In this document: in pieces, positions 16,096-24,608 of the stretch
Position numbering within the stretch: position 1 is the stretch's first letter
Layout of the letters: every line of letters starts with the position of its first letter
Origin: Trujillonella endophytica
Lineage (GTDB): Bacteria > Actinomycetota > Actinomycetes > Mycobacteriales > Geodermatophilaceae
Direction of reading: 5' to 3'
Length of the DNA: 64,000 nt
Assembly (NCBI RefSeq): GCF_019799905.1
Contig: NZ_JABGCI010000013.1
Location: forward strand, 54,927 to 118,926
Notes under the pieces: generated by a model
Databases searched by the model: none
Seen by the model: only the letters and a program-made list of their open reading frames with translations
Told to the model about the DNA's origin: nothing
Position numbers and translations under genes: made by a program

Positions 16096-16680
16096 ATGGC
16101 CCGCATCGCCGTCTTCCACTCCGCGCTCGGCGTCCGGCCGGGGGTGCTCGACGCGGCCGCCCGGCTGCGCGCCGCCGGGCACGAGGTGCTCGTCGTCGAC
16201 CAGTACGACGGCCGCGTGTTCGACGACTACGAGGCTGCGGGGGAGTACGTCGAGCGGGTCGGCTTCCCGGAGCTCATGTCCCGCGCCGAGGCCGCGGTCG
16301 CCGGGCTGCCGGACGGCTTCGTCGTGCTGGGCTGGTCCAACGGCGCGGGCATGGCCGAGTACGTGGCGACCCGGCGCCGGGTCGCCGGCGCGGTCCTCGT
16401 GTCCGGTGCCCTGCCCCTGGAGCTGCTCGGCGCGGACGCGTGGCCGGGCGGCGTGCCGGTGCAGCTGCACGGCACCGACGGCGACCCGTTCGCGCAGCGG
16501 GAGTGGGAGGCGGCCCTCGTCGCGGCGGTCGAGGCGTCCGGTGCGCCGCTGGCGCGCTGGACGTACCCGGGCAGCGGCCACCTGTTCACCGACCCCTCCC
16601 TGGCCGGCGAGTACGACCCGCGGGCCACCGAGCAGCTGTGGGCCCGGGTGCTCGACCTCGTGGGCGGGCTGCCGGCCTGA
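16096..16680 (+). CDS. Dienelactone hydrolase-like alpha/beta hydrolase
   Basis: A 194-residue small hydrolase. The nucleophile elbow GWSNGAG carries the catalytic Ser, HGTDGDPF contributes the Asp region, and GSGHLFTD supplies the catalytic His. The sequence around RAEAAVAGLPDGFVVLGWSNG follows the dienelactone hydrolase pattern, where Cys is the classical nucleophile; here it is Ser, so esterase activity is more likely than true dienelactone cleavage. ATG at 16096 has GAGGAG upstream. It is controlled by the divergent TetR gene through the shared palindrome. Longer in-frame starts run through the operator and were rejected. Confidence 0.85.
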   Translation: MARIAVFHSALGVRPGVLDAAARLRAAGHEVLVVDQYDGRVFDDYEAAGEYVERVGFPELMSRAEAAVAGLPDGFVVLGWSNGAGMAEYVATRRRVAGAVLVSGALPLELLGADAWPGGVPVQLHGTDGDPFAQREWEAALVAAVEASGAPLARWTYPGSGHLFTDPSLAGEYDPRATEQLWARVLDLVGGLPA

Positions 16681-16683
16681 GCG

Positions 16684-17502
16684 TCAGGCCCGGCGGCGGG
16701 TGACCAGCACGGCGACGAGGAGGACGCCGGCCAGGCAGCCGAGCTGCAGCACCGGCGCGGTCATCGGGGCCACCTCGATGAGCAGCGCGCCGGCCGCGGC
16801 GCCGACCACCAGGCCGGACAGGATCTCCAGGCTGCCCCGGACCTCGCGCAGGCCCGTGCCCGAGGCCAGCTTCATGACGACGGTCGTGAGCGTGCCGGTC
16901 AGGTAGGTGGTCGACAACCCGTTGACGCCGAACCGCTGCACCGTGCTGCTCTGGATGCCCAGCGCGGCGGCCATGGCGAACAGCAGCACCTGGGTCAGGA
17001 CCGGGCCCGGCTCGCTCCCGCTGACCCACCAGCCGATCGCGTAGCCGACCAGCAGCACCAGCTCCACGACGAGCCCCAGGGTGACCGCCCGGGGCCAGAC
17101 CACGTCCCCCGGGCGCGCGGCCCCGGCGATCCGGGCCCCCGCCCAGACGCCGATGCAGAAGGCCACGATCGCGCCGCCGCTGGCGATCGCCAGGGCGCCG
17201 TCGGCGGTGCTGGCCGAGACGCCGAGGATGACCAGGTTGCCGGTCATCACGCTGGTGAAGGCCCCGCCCAGGGCCAGCAGGCCGATCGCGTCGGTCGCCC
17301 CGCTGACCACGGCGAGCGCGACGACCAGCGCCTGGCGCAGGCCGGTGCCCATCTCCCGGGCCGGGGTCCCGACGGCCGACGGGGACGGCGCGGGCGGCGA
17401 GGACGGCACGGAAGGCGTCGAGGTCACGGGTCCGGACACGGGAGAGGAGTCTGCGCGACCGGCGGCTCCCGGTCGTGGTCCCCGCGGTCGGAGATGGGTC
17501 AC
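16684..17502 (-). CDS. YoaK/DUF1275-family membrane protein
   Basis: A 272-residue protein whose core (about 50-270) has six hydrophobic helices and the two DUF1275 signatures, GGAFTSVMTGNLV and TTYLTGTLTTVV. The family is proposed to be transporters, but substrates are unknown. The first 50 residues are Pro/Ser/Thr-rich and low in complexity. Starts could be GTG at 17502 (given here), GTG at 17424, or ATG at 17352 immediately before the membrane core; none has a strong ribosome binding site. It is convergent with the hydrolase gene, leaving only 3 bp between stops. Confidence 0.85.
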   Translation of the reverse strand: MTHLRPRGPRPGAAGRADSSPVSGPVTSTPSVPSSPPAPSPSAVGTPAREMGTGLRQALVVALAVVSGATDAIGLLALGGAFTSVMTGNLVILGVSASTADGALAIASGGAIVAFCIGVWAGARIAGAARPGDVVWPRAVTLGLVVELVLLVGYAIGWWVSGSEPGPVLTQVLLFAMAAALGIQSSTVQRFGVNGLSTTYLTGTLTTVVMKLASGTGLREVRGSLEILSGLVVGAAAGALLIEVAPMTAPVLQLGCLAGVLLVAVLVTRRRA

Positions 17503-17605
17503 ACCGCCGTTCGGGCGGGCGGGCGGAGCCGCGTGGTGCTAGGAACTCGGGGCGATCGGGCGGCCGGTCGCAGGCGGACGCGGCGACGGACGGGAGGGTG
17601 CGGGC

Positions 17606-18544
17606 GTGGAGCTGGACGACGTCGCCGACGAGCTGTACGCGGTGCACCCGGAGGAGTTCGTGACCGCCCGCAGCGCCCGGGTCGAGGAGGCCCGTGCGGC
17701 CGGGGACCGGGCGCTGGCCAAGGAGGTCGGCGCGCTGCCCAAGCCGTCGACGGCGGCCTGGGTGGTCAACGTGCTGGTGCGGGCACACCGCGACGAGATC
17801 GAGGCGCTGACCGAGCTGGGGGCGCTGCTGCGGGAGGCGCAGGACTCCCTCGCCGGTGACCAGCTGCGCGCGCTGAACACCCAGCGCGGGCAGCTGCTCT
17901 CGGCGCTGACCCGGCAGGCGGCCGCGCGGGCGCGCGAGCGCGGGCACGCGGTGAGCACCTCCGTCGCCGGGCAGGTGGAGGAGACGCTGCGCGCCGCCAT
18001 GGCCGACCCCGAGGCCGGGGAGGCGGTGCTGAGCGGCCGGCTGACCTCGCCGCTGTCCTACAGCGGGCTCGGCGGGGTCACCGGCGTCCGGCCCCAGCTG
18101 CGGGTGGTGCGCGAGCCGGCGGCCGCACCGCCGCGCAGGCGGCGCGAGCCGGCCGGGGACGGCGACCGGCGTTCCCGCGAGGAGGAGCGCCGCCGCGAGC
18201 GGGAGGAGGCCGCCCGCCGCGCCGCCGAGGAGCGGCACCGGCGTGAGCTGGCCGAGGCGCGGGAGGAGGCGGCGGCCGCCGCGGCGCTGGCCGAGGAGAC
18301 CGCCGCCCGCGCCGCCGAGGAGCGGGACCGTGCCGGAGAGCTCGACGAGCGGCACGAGCAGCTGCGGGCCCGTGTCGAGGAGCTGACCGCCGAGCTGGCC
18401 CGGGCCGAGGAGGAGGCCGGTGAGGTGGCCGCCGAGCTGCGCCGCGCCGAGCGGCACCGCACGACGGCCGAGCGCCAGGCCCGCGACGCGGCCGCCGCCC
18501 GCGACCGCGCCCAAGCCCGAGTCGAGGAGCTGGAGGAGACCTGA
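17606..18544 (+). CDS. Conserved actinobacterial protein with long coiled coil
   Basis: A 312-residue protein. The N-terminal half (about 1-130) has the recurring actinobacterial pattern ELYAVHPEEFVTARSARVEEARAAGDR...LPKPSTAAWVVN, known to me only as an uncharacterised conserved domain. From about 170 to the end it is a highly charged Glu/Arg/Ala heptad-rich region, surely a long coiled coil (REEERRREREEAARRAAEE and repeats). No membrane segment or signal peptide is present. It is divergent from the YoaK-like gene, with a GTG start and GGAGG upstream. The function is unknown; a scaffold or nucleoid-associated role is only a guess. Confidence 0.75.
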   Translation: MELDDVADELYAVHPEEFVTARSARVEEARAAGDRALAKEVGALPKPSTAAWVVNVLVRAHRDEIEALTELGALLREAQDSLAGDQLRALNTQRGQLLSALTRQAAARARERGHAVSTSVAGQVEETLRAAMADPEAGEAVLSGRLTSPLSYSGLGGVTGVRPQLRVVREPAAAPPRRRREPAGDGDRRSREEERRREREEAARRAAEERHRRELAEAREEAAAAAALAEETAARAAEERDRAGELDERHEQLRARVEELTAELARAEEEAGEVAAELRRAERHRTTAERQARDAAAARDRAQARVEELEET

Positions 18545-18553
18545 CGCCGGAGC

Positions 18554-18581
18554 GCCCGGCGGAGCTCGAGCCCCGCCGGGC
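18554..18581. terminator. Hairpin between convergent coiled-coil and ScyD-like genes
   Basis: A 9-bp perfect stem (GCCCGGCGG at 18554-18562 with its complement at 18573-18581) and a 10-nt loop, in the 57-bp gap between convergent stops. Confidence 0.6.
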
Positions 18582-18601
18582 ACCGACGTCGCGCCCCGCC
18601 G

Positions 18602-19771
18602 CTACGGGGTGGGCGCGGCGTGGAACGCGTCGTCGCCGATCCGCACGACCTGCCCGCCCTCCGGGACGAGGCTGGACGCGGAGGCGTACAGCGAGCCGTC
18701 GAGGAACTCGAGGCCCTGTGGCAGGACGACCTGCGCGTAGGTGCGGTGCCCGTCGGGCGCGATCCGCACGATCCGGCCCACGGGACCCGCCGGCGGCGGG
18801 AAGGCGGGCACGTCGCCGGAGAGCTCGGAGACGTAGACGGTCCCGTCGTGGTCCACGGCGATCCCCGTCATCGGGTTCAGGCCCTCGATCCGGCGCACCT
18901 CGTAGCCCCACTCGTCGAGCACGTACACCCGCCCGGCGCCGGGCGTCAGCGCGCCGAGGGTGCTGACGTAGACGTACCCGTCGTCCCCCCGCACGACCCC
19001 GGTGGGCACCGGGTCGCAGCCCACCGTCTCGGGGTGGTGCCCGATGGCCGGGTTGTTCTCCGCGCCCGCGCAGTCGCCGGTGGTGACCAGCGGCGGCACG
19101 AAGAAGGTGCTGATCGCGCCGGTGGCGCGGTCGACGGACAGGACGGCGTTGGCGCCGGCGTCCGCGACGAGCACCCGGTCGTGCTCCACGAGGACCGCGT
19201 ACGGGTTGGACAGCGAGTCCACGGGCACGTTCTGCGCGTCGACCTGGCTCTGCCCGTCGGGGTTGACGACGAGCTCGTAGAGCAGCAGGTCGCAGGCGAC
19301 GACGACGCCGCCGTGCGGCTCGGCCACGATCAGCGCGGGCCCGGCCGGGACCTCGTCGGTGTGCCGGCAGCTCGGTACCGGGGTGCCGGCCGGCGGGAGG
19401 GTGATCGCCGGCGGCGGGCCCTCCTCGGGGCCGCCGCCCGTCTCGCCCAGCGCCACGACCAGCACGCCGGGCTCGTAGCCGACGCCCTGCGGGTTGACCG
19501 CCCCCGGGGCCCCGAGGCTCAGCACCGTCTCCACGGTGCCGTCGTGGACGTGGACCGCCGAGATCTCCGCGGAGTCGGACTCGGCGACCAGGAGGTGTCC
19601 CTCGTACAGGTCGTCGAGCTGTCGCGGACCCTGCAGCCCCTCCGCGACGGTGCCGACCCCGCCGTGCCCGTCGGCCCCGCCGTGCCCGTCACCTGTCGCG
19701 CTCGCGCCGGCCGCCGGCGCCACCAGTGCCACGCTCGCCGCCGCCACCGCGGCACCCTTCCATCGCCTCAT
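18602..19771 (-). CDS. ScyD/ScyE-family secreted beta-propeller protein
   Basis: A 389-residue secreted protein with a signal peptide (RRWKGAAVAAASVALVAPAAGASA) followed by a His/Gly-rich linker and then NHL-like repeats. Repeats such as GVGYEPGVLVVALG, SNPYAVLVEHDRVLVADAGANAVLSVD and GIAVDHDGTVYVSELSG form a six-bladed propeller of the ScyD/ScyE group, named from the scytonemin cluster but widespread in actinobacteria without it. Function outside cyanobacteria is unknown. The ATG at 19771 was chosen over an upstream start because GGGGAG lies at the right distance and the signal peptide starts there. Confidence 0.85.
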   Translation of the reverse strand: MRRWKGAAVAAASVALVAPAAGASATGDGHGGADGHGGVGTVAEGLQGPRQLDDLYEGHLLVAESDSAEISAVHVHDGTVETVLSLGAPGAVNPQGVGYEPGVLVVALGETGGGPEEGPPPAITLPPAGTPVPSCRHTDEVPAGPALIVAEPHGGVVVACDLLLYELVVNPDGQSQVDAQNVPVDSLSNPYAVLVEHDRVLVADAGANAVLSVDRATGAISTFFVPPLVTTGDCAGAENNPAIGHHPETVGCDPVPTGVVRGDDGYVYVSTLGALTPGAGRVYVLDEWGYEVRRIEGLNPMTGIAVDHDGTVYVSELSGDVPAFPPPAGPVGRIVRIAPDGHRTYAQVVLPQGLEFLDGSLYASASSLVPEGGQVVRIGDDAFHAAPTP

Positions 19772-19927
19772 CTGACTCTCCCCTCGGGTCGTCCCCCGTG
19801 GGTCGGTGAGCAGGTGCTCTGGACGGGGGGCACCCTGCTCTCCGGGAACCGGCACGCTCAAGGGCCGTCAGGCGGTGGTGTCGCGCGGCGTGGCGGAGCG
19901 TGGTCGTGGCGGTGCGTGATCGAGGCG

Positions 19928-19961
19928 GCGACGCAGTGGTCGACCTGACCCACTGCGTCGC
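19928..19961 (-). terminator. Hairpin terminator after the DinB-like gene
   Basis: A 12-bp perfect stem (19928-19939 and 19950-19961) with a 10-nt loop, 9 bp downstream of the DinB gene's stop and upstream of the ScyD-like gene. Confidence 0.7.
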
Positions 19962-19969
19962 GGACCTCG

Positions 19970-20494
19970 TCAGCCCATCGTCTTCTGGCCGTCCAGGGAC
20001 TCCCGCAGGATGTCGGCGTGCCCCGCGTGCTGGGCGGTCTCGGCCACGATGTGCAGGAAGACCCGGCGGGCCGAGCGGCGCGCGCCCGGCTCGAACCACG
20101 GGGCGGGCGGGAGCGGGTGGTCGGCGTCGAGATCGGGCAGCGACGCGACCAGCGCGTCGGTGCGGGCGGCCACCTCGTCGTAGCGGGCCAGCACGTCGGC
20201 CAGCGTCTCGCCCGGCTCCATCCGCCACTCCGCCTGCCAGCGCGCCATCTGCTCCGGGTCCTCGGGCCCGGCCATGGCCGAGGGGCCGTGCTCGATGAAG
20301 TCCGCCCAGCCGGACTCGGTGTGCGCGACGTGCTTGACCAGGCCGCCGAGGGTGAGCTCGCTGGCGGTGGTGCGCTGCCGCGCCTGCTCCTCGGTCAGGC
20401 CCTGCACGGTGTACCGGAGGAACCACCGGTGGCTGCGCAGCGTCTCGAGCAGGTCGGCGCGCTCGCGGGTCAGGGTGCTGGTGGAGCTGGTCAT
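19970..20494 (-). CDS. DinB-family putative metalloenzyme
   Basis: A 174-residue four-helix-bundle protein of the DinB/DUF664 group. Three His ligands for a divalent metal are visible: KHVAHTE, and two in the C-terminal helix HIVAETAQHAGHADILRE. Members include thiol-dependent enzymes such as mycothiol S-transferases and bacillithiol transferases; in an actinobacterium mycothiol is the likely cofactor, but this is inference. ATG at 20494 replaces a longer upstream frame that has no family similarity. It is divergent from a WYL regulator 91 bp away, a common regulator/target arrangement. Confidence 0.87.
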   Translation of the reverse strand: MTSSTSTLTRERADLLETLRSHRWFLRYTVQGLTEEQARQRTTASELTLGGLVKHVAHTESGWADFIEHGPSAMAGPEDPEQMARWQAEWRMEPGETLADVLARYDEVAARTDALVASLPDLDADHPLPPAPWFEPGARRSARRVFLHIVAETAQHAGHADILRESLDGQKTMG

Positions 20495-20585
20495 GACTGG
20501 TGCCTCTCGCCGTCGGGATCCGATGGGATGAGCTTCGCGACCATCGGTGACAGTTGCTGGCCGCAATGGCGGATGATCTCGATCC

Positions 20586-21599
20586 GTGGCCGACACCGGG
20601 AACCGCACCCTCCGCCTGCTCTCGCTGATGCAGGACCGCCGGCACTGGGCGGGGGCGGACCTCGCCGAGCGGCTCGCGGTCTCGCTGCGCACGCTGCGCC
20701 GGGACGTCGAGCGGCTGCGCGACCTGGGCTACCCGGTCGAGGCCACCCCGGGGGTGGCGGGGGGTTACCGGCTGGCACCGGGCGCCTCGCTGCCGCCGTT
20801 GGTGCTCGACGACGAGGAGGCGGTGGCGCTGACCGTCGGGCTGCAGGCCGCGGCCCAGGCGGCCGTGGCCGGGATGGCCGAGTCGTCGGTCCGGGCGCTG
20901 GCCAAGGTCGTCCCGGTGCTCCCGCCCCGGCTGCGCCGCCGGGTCGACGCGCTGACCGCGGCCACCGCCGCCGTCCCGTGGACCGGCGGGGACGCCGCCG
21001 TCGACCCCGCCGTCCTGACCACGGTCGCGCAGGCCTGCCGGGACACGGTCCGGCTGTCGTTCGACTACACGGCGGCGAGCGGGGAGTGCAGCGAGCGGCT
21101 GGTCGAGCCCTTCCGCCTGGTCCCGCTGCGCCGCCGCTGGTACCTCGTGGCCTACGACACCGGCCGCGGCGACTGGCGGACCTTCCGGCTCGACCGGCTG
21201 GCCGCCCCGCGGGTCACCGGCGCCCGGTTCGCGCCGCGCCGGCTTCCCGCCGACGACGTCGTCGCGTTCGTGCAGGCGGGACTCGGCATGCGGCCGGGCA
21301 CGCCGGTCACCGCCCTCGTGCGGGCGCCGGCCGAGCAGGTCCGCGCCCGGATCGGGCGGTGGGCCACCGTCACCGACGACGGGCGGGGCGGCAGCCGGGT
21401 GTCGATGGAGTCCGACGCGATGGAGTGGGCGCTGTTCGCCCTGGGGGTGACCGAGGCCGACTTCACCGTCCTCGAGCCGCCGGAGCTCGTCGAGCGGGCG
21501 CGGGCCTGGGGCGAGCGGTTCCTCCGCGCTGCGGGGATGGCCCCCTCGCAGGGGCCCGCCGCGAGCTCGCGAGCGGTGGGGGGCGAGGGGGTCCTTTGA
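20586..21599 (+). CDS. WYL-domain transcriptional regulator (YafY type)
   Basis: A 337-residue regulator. The N-terminal HTH_11 domain (TLRLLSLMQDRRHWAGADLAERLAVSLRTLRRDVERLRDLGYPV) is followed by a wing-like GGYRLAPG segment and a WYL domain whose RRRWYLVAYDTGRGDWRTFRLDR core carries the Arg-Trp-Tyr-Leu signature. A C-terminal WCX domain (about 250-320) completes the architecture. WYL proteins sense nucleic-acid or small ligands and can be activators or repressors. It diverges from the DinB-like gene, which is the probable target. The GTG start has no strong ribosome binding site. Confidence 0.93.
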   Translation: MADTGNRTLRLLSLMQDRRHWAGADLAERLAVSLRTLRRDVERLRDLGYPVEATPGVAGGYRLAPGASLPPLVLDDEEAVALTVGLQAAAQAAVAGMAESSVRALAKVVPVLPPRLRRRVDALTAATAAVPWTGGDAAVDPAVLTTVAQACRDTVRLSFDYTAASGECSERLVEPFRLVPLRRRWYLVAYDTGRGDWRTFRLDRLAAPRVTGARFAPRRLPADDVVAFVQAGLGMRPGTPVTALVRAPAEQVRARIGRWATVTDDGRGGSRVSMESDAMEWALFALGVTEADFTVLEPPELVERARAWGERFLRAAGMAPSQGPAASSRAVGGEGVL

Positions 21600-21613
21600 C
21601 TAGCGTCTGGGCC

Positions 21614-21646
21614 ATGACGGGGAAGCCCAGGACGGGGCGGTCATGA
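21614..21646 (+). CDS. Possible 10-residue leader peptide overlapping the SDR start
   Basis: TAGCGT at 21601-21606 lies seven bases before an ATG at 21614, the geometry of a leaderless transcript. That frame encodes only MTGKPRTGRS and stops at 21646, overlapping the ATG of the SDR gene at 21643 by 4 bp (ATGA). Translation of the short frame could couple to the SDR. There is no family evidence, so it may be chance. Confidence 0.35.
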   Translation: MTGKPRTGRS

Positions 21647-22449
21647 CGGAGCACAGCCACCGGGTCGCGGTGGTCACGGGATCGGAGTCGGGGATCGGGC
21701 GCGCCGTGGCGGTCGCCCTCGCCGAGCAGGGGCACGACATCGGCGTCACCTGGCACCGCGACGAGGCGGCGGGGCAGGCGACCGTCGAGGAGGTGCGGGC
21801 GCTGGGGCGGCGGGCCGAGCTCCGCCCGCTCGACCTCGCCCGGCTGCCGGAGGCCGCGGACGTCGTCGACGAGCTGGCCGAGGCCCTCGGCGGACTCGAC
21901 GTCCTGGTCAACGACGCCGGTACCGGGCACACCACGCCGCTGCTCGACCTCGACCTCGCCACCTGGCGGGAGGTGCTGGCCACCGACCTGGACGGCGCGT
22001 TCCTGTGCCTGCAGCGAGCGGCGCGGCGGATGGTCGCCGCCGGCCGGGGTGGCCGGATCGTCAACATCACCAGCGTGCACGAGGTCGCGCCGCGGGTCGG
22101 GGCGGCGGCCTACTGCGCAGCCAAGGGCGGGCTCGGGCTGCTCACCAAGGTGGCGGCGCTCGAGCTGGCCGAGCACGGCATCACGGTCAACGCCGTCGCG
22201 CCGGGGGAGATCGCCACCGCCATGACCGGCCAGGAGGACGAGGACCCGCTGGCGCCCGGGCACGCACGGCCGGGGGTGCCGCTGCGCCGTCCCGGCGACG
22301 CCCGCGAGGTCGCCGCGGTGGTGGCGTTCCTCGCCTCGCCCGGAGCCGGCTACGTGACCGGCGCCTCCTGGGCGGTCGACGGCGGGATGCTGCAGATGGG
22401 TCCCATGGCCGGCTCGCACCTGCGGCAGGACGACTGGCGCCGTCCCTAG
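21643..22449 (+). CDS. Short-chain dehydrogenase/reductase
   Basis: A 268-residue classical SDR. The cofactor motif is TGSESGIG (about 11-18), followed by the NDAGT strand end (a variant of NNAG), catalytic Ser in NITSVHE and the YCAAK pair. A C-terminal AVDGGML motif is present. The Thr-Trp-His-Arg segment after beta2 suggests NADP preference. Substrate is unknown. Its ATG overlaps a 10-codon frame at 21614-21646. The stop is 6 bp from the convergent GGDEF gene. Confidence 0.92.
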   Translation: MTEHSHRVAVVTGSESGIGRAVAVALAEQGHDIGVTWHRDEAAGQATVEEVRALGRRAELRPLDLARLPEAADVVDELAEALGGLDVLVNDAGTGHTTPLLDLDLATWREVLATDLDGAFLCLQRAARRMVAAGRGGRIVNITSVHEVAPRVGAAAYCAAKGGLGLLTKVAALELAEHGITVNAVAPGEIATAMTGQEDEDPLAPGHARPGVPLRRPGDAREVAAVVAFLASPGAGYVTGASWAVDGGMLQMGPMAGSHLRQDDWRRP

Positions 22450-22454
22450 CGGGG

Positions 22455-23381
22455 TCAGCGGGCGCGGGTGCGCTTGGCCCGGTACAGCTCCTCGTCGGCG
22501 CGGCGCAGCAGGCCGCGGAGGGTTGCGCCGGGGCCGGCGGCGGCCATTCCGACCGACCAGCGGGCCGGGTGGCCCGCACGCAGCCGGGCGACCAGCTCAC
22601 GGGCGGAGTCGACGTCGGTACCGGGCAGGCAGAGCACGAACTCGTCACCACCGTGGCGGCCGAGCAGGTCGGCGCCGCGCAGCTCCCGCTCCCAGGCCTG
22701 CGCCAGCGTGCGCAGCAGCTCGTCGCCGGCGGAGTGCCCCTCCTCGTCGTTGACCGCCTTGAAGTCGTCGAGGTCGAGGACGGCGACGGTCAGCGGCTCA
22801 CCGATGCGCAGCGCGTGGGCCAGGTGGCGGGCGGCCCCGGTCTCCCAGCCGCGGCGGTTCGCGACCCCGGTCAGCGGGTCGGTGCCGGCGGCGTGCCGCA
22901 GCTGGGCGGAGATGCGCAGCTGGGCCTCGCTGAGGCTCACCACCGTCACCACGGTGGTGAGCCACGGGGCGGTGATGTCGGAGGGGGCGGCGGCGATCGC
23001 GCCGGCCGTCGTGCAGCACAGCAGCAGCCCGACGTGCACGCGGGCCGCGCGAGGTGGCAGGAAGTGACCGGTGAAGACGCCGACGGCGACCATCGCGGGC
23101 CCGAGCCCGACGACCCCGGCGGCGGTGGCGGACTGCCAGGCGAGGGTGCCGACCAGCAGGCTGACCATGCCCAGCGCCGCGTGCACCGCCCGGTCGCGGA
23201 GCTGGTGCCGGCGCAGCCACAGCACGGCCGACGCGCCGATGCCGACGACGGCGAGCCCGCCCAGCAGGGCCACGGGGGTCTGCCGTGACATCGGCCAGAG
23301 CGCGCCGACGGCGCACAGCAGACCGCTCACGCCGTAGAGCAGCGCGAGCAGCCCCACGCCGGTGGCCCGGTCTCCGTGCAC
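22455..23381 (-). CDS. Membrane diguanylate cyclase (GGDEF)
   Basis: A 308-residue enzyme that makes cyclic di-GMP. Six hydrophobic helices (about 8-150) form a membrane sensor without a recognised extracytoplasmic domain. The GGDEF domain spans about 165-305 with LTGVANRRGW, VLDLDDFKAVND and an intact GGDEF at 244-248. RGAD at 235-238 is the RxxD inhibitory site at exactly five residues before GGDEF, so product inhibition is expected. I prefer the GTG at 23381, with GGAGGGAGGGG upstream, over the ATG at 23411. It carries the only c-di-GMP-related domain seen in the window. Confidence 0.93.
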   Translation of the reverse strand: MHGDRATGVGLLALLYGVSGLLCAVGALWPMSRQTPVALLGGLAVVGIGASAVLWLRRHQLRDRAVHAALGMVSLLVGTLAWQSATAAGVVGLGPAMVAVGVFTGHFLPPRAARVHVGLLLCCTTAGAIAAAPSDITAPWLTTVVTVVSLSEAQLRISAQLRHAAGTDPLTGVANRRGWETGAARHLAHALRIGEPLTVAVLDLDDFKAVNDEEGHSAGDELLRTLAQAWERELRGADLLGRHGGDEFVLCLPGTDVDSARELVARLRAGHPARWSVGMAAAGPGATLRGLLRRADEELYRAKRTRAR

Positions 23382-23535
23382 GTCCCCTCCCTCCGTGTCC
23401 CGGACAAGCATCGACCGGAACGACGGGGTTCTGCAGGTCGGGTGCCGGGACCGCCCCGATCGGGGGACGCCGTCCCGGAGGGGTTCGGTCGCCGGGCCGC
23501 CGACGGTTCGACCGCACCGGGGCGGCCGGTGGGAC

Positions 23536-24471
23536 TCAGCCGGTGAGCTCCGTGGGGACGGCGACGACGTCGACCATGGCGCCGTTGCGGTGCACGGTGA
23601 CGGGCAGGGGGACGCCGATCGCCTCGGCGAACAGCAGTCGCTGCAGGCTCTGCGCCTCGGCCACGGGGGAGCGGCCCGCCTCGAGGACGAGGTCGCCGGC
23701 GTGCAGCCCGGCCCGGGCCGCCGGCGATCCCGGCACGACGTCGAGCACGCGCAGCCCGCGCCGGCGGCCGGTGCGGGCGGCGAGCGCCGCGGGCAGCGGC
23801 GTCGGGCTGCTGACCAGCCCGAGGTAGGCGCGGCGCACGCGCCCGTCGGCGACCAGGGCGGCGAGGATCCGCCGCGTCGTGTCGTTGACCGGCACCGCCA
23901 GCCCCAGCCCCCAGCCCGCGACGGCGGTGTTGATGCCGACGACCCGGCCGGCGGAGTCGGCCAGCGCTCCTCCGGAGTTGCCGGGGTTGAGGGCGGCGTC
24001 GGTCTGGATGACGTCCTCCACCACCCGCGCCGTCCGGCCGTCGCGGGTGGGCAGCGAGCGGCCCAGGCCGCTGACCACGCCCGCGGTCACGGAGCCGGCC
24101 AGGCCCAGGGGGTTGCCGACGGCGACCACGAGCTGGCCGACGCGCAGCGCCGCCGCGTCCCCGAGCACCGCCGGGGCGGGCACCGCGGCCCGGGCGCGGA
24201 CCACGGCCAGGTCCGACAGCGGGTCGGCGCCGACGACGTCCACCGCGCTGTCGGTGCCGTCGGCGAAGACGGCGGTGCCCGTGCGCGCGCGGCCGACCAC
24301 GTGCGCGTTGGTGACCAGCAGGCCGTCCCCGGGGACGACGACCGCCGAGCCGGCGCCCCCGCGCCCGCCGGGGGCGGTGACCTGGAGGGCGGCGACGTGC
24401 GGCGCCAGCTCCGCGGCGACGGCGGTGACCGTGGCCGAGTACGCGTCGAGTGCGGTGGTGTCCTGGTCCAC
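23536..24471 (-). CDS. HtrA-like serine protease with PDZ, apparently cytosolic
   Basis: A 311-residue S1C-type protease. The triad is visible as VTNAHVV (His57), SDLAVV (Asp87) and NPGNSGG (Ser166). A PDZ domain follows from about 225 (GLRVLDVVPGSPAARAGLHAGDLVLEAG). Unlike most actinobacterial HtrA proteins it has no signal peptide, membrane helix or N-terminal extension, so it is predicted cytosolic. The GTG start has GGGAGG upstream. It is divergent from an SDR gene across 137 bp containing a tandem 8-bp repeat at 24488-24503 (CGATTAC twice). The catalytic residues are all intact, so it should be active. Confidence 0.9.
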   Translation of the reverse strand: MDQDTTALDAYSATVTAVAAELAPHVAALQVTAPGGRGGAGSAVVVPGDGLLVTNAHVVGRARTGTAVFADGTDSAVDVVGADPLSDLAVVRARAAVPAPAVLGDAAALRVGQLVVAVGNPLGLAGSVTAGVVSGLGRSLPTRDGRTARVVEDVIQTDAALNPGNSGGALADSAGRVVGINTAVAGWGLGLAVPVNDTTRRILAALVADGRVRRAYLGLVSSPTPLPAALAARTGRRRGLRVLDVVPGSPAARAGLHAGDLVLEAGRSPVAEAQSLQRLLFAEAIGVPLPVTVHRNGAMVDVVAVPTELTG

Positions 24472-24487
24472 GGCGACCTCCCGATGC

Positions 24488-24503
24488 CGATTACACGATT
24501 ACG
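24488..24503. promoter_or_regulatory. Tandem 8-bp direct repeat in a divergent promoter region
   Basis: CGATTACA and CGATTACG lie head to tail, 17 bp from the protease start, in a distinctly AT-rich patch. A binding site for an unknown regulator is possible. Confidence 0.35.
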
Positions 24504-24608
24504 ACCCAGTGAACGCCGCCGCGGGCCGCTCGGGGGAACGATCCGCCGAGGGCGAACAGCGGCTCCCGGTGGCGTGTCCTCGCCGGCCCGTCGGGTATCG
24601 GGACCGCC

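Noticed and set aside
13895..16906. 1003-residue plus-strand frame
   Set aside because: It overlaps the membrane protein, TetR and hydrolase genes in other frames and is composed of repetitive Arg/Ala/Gly.
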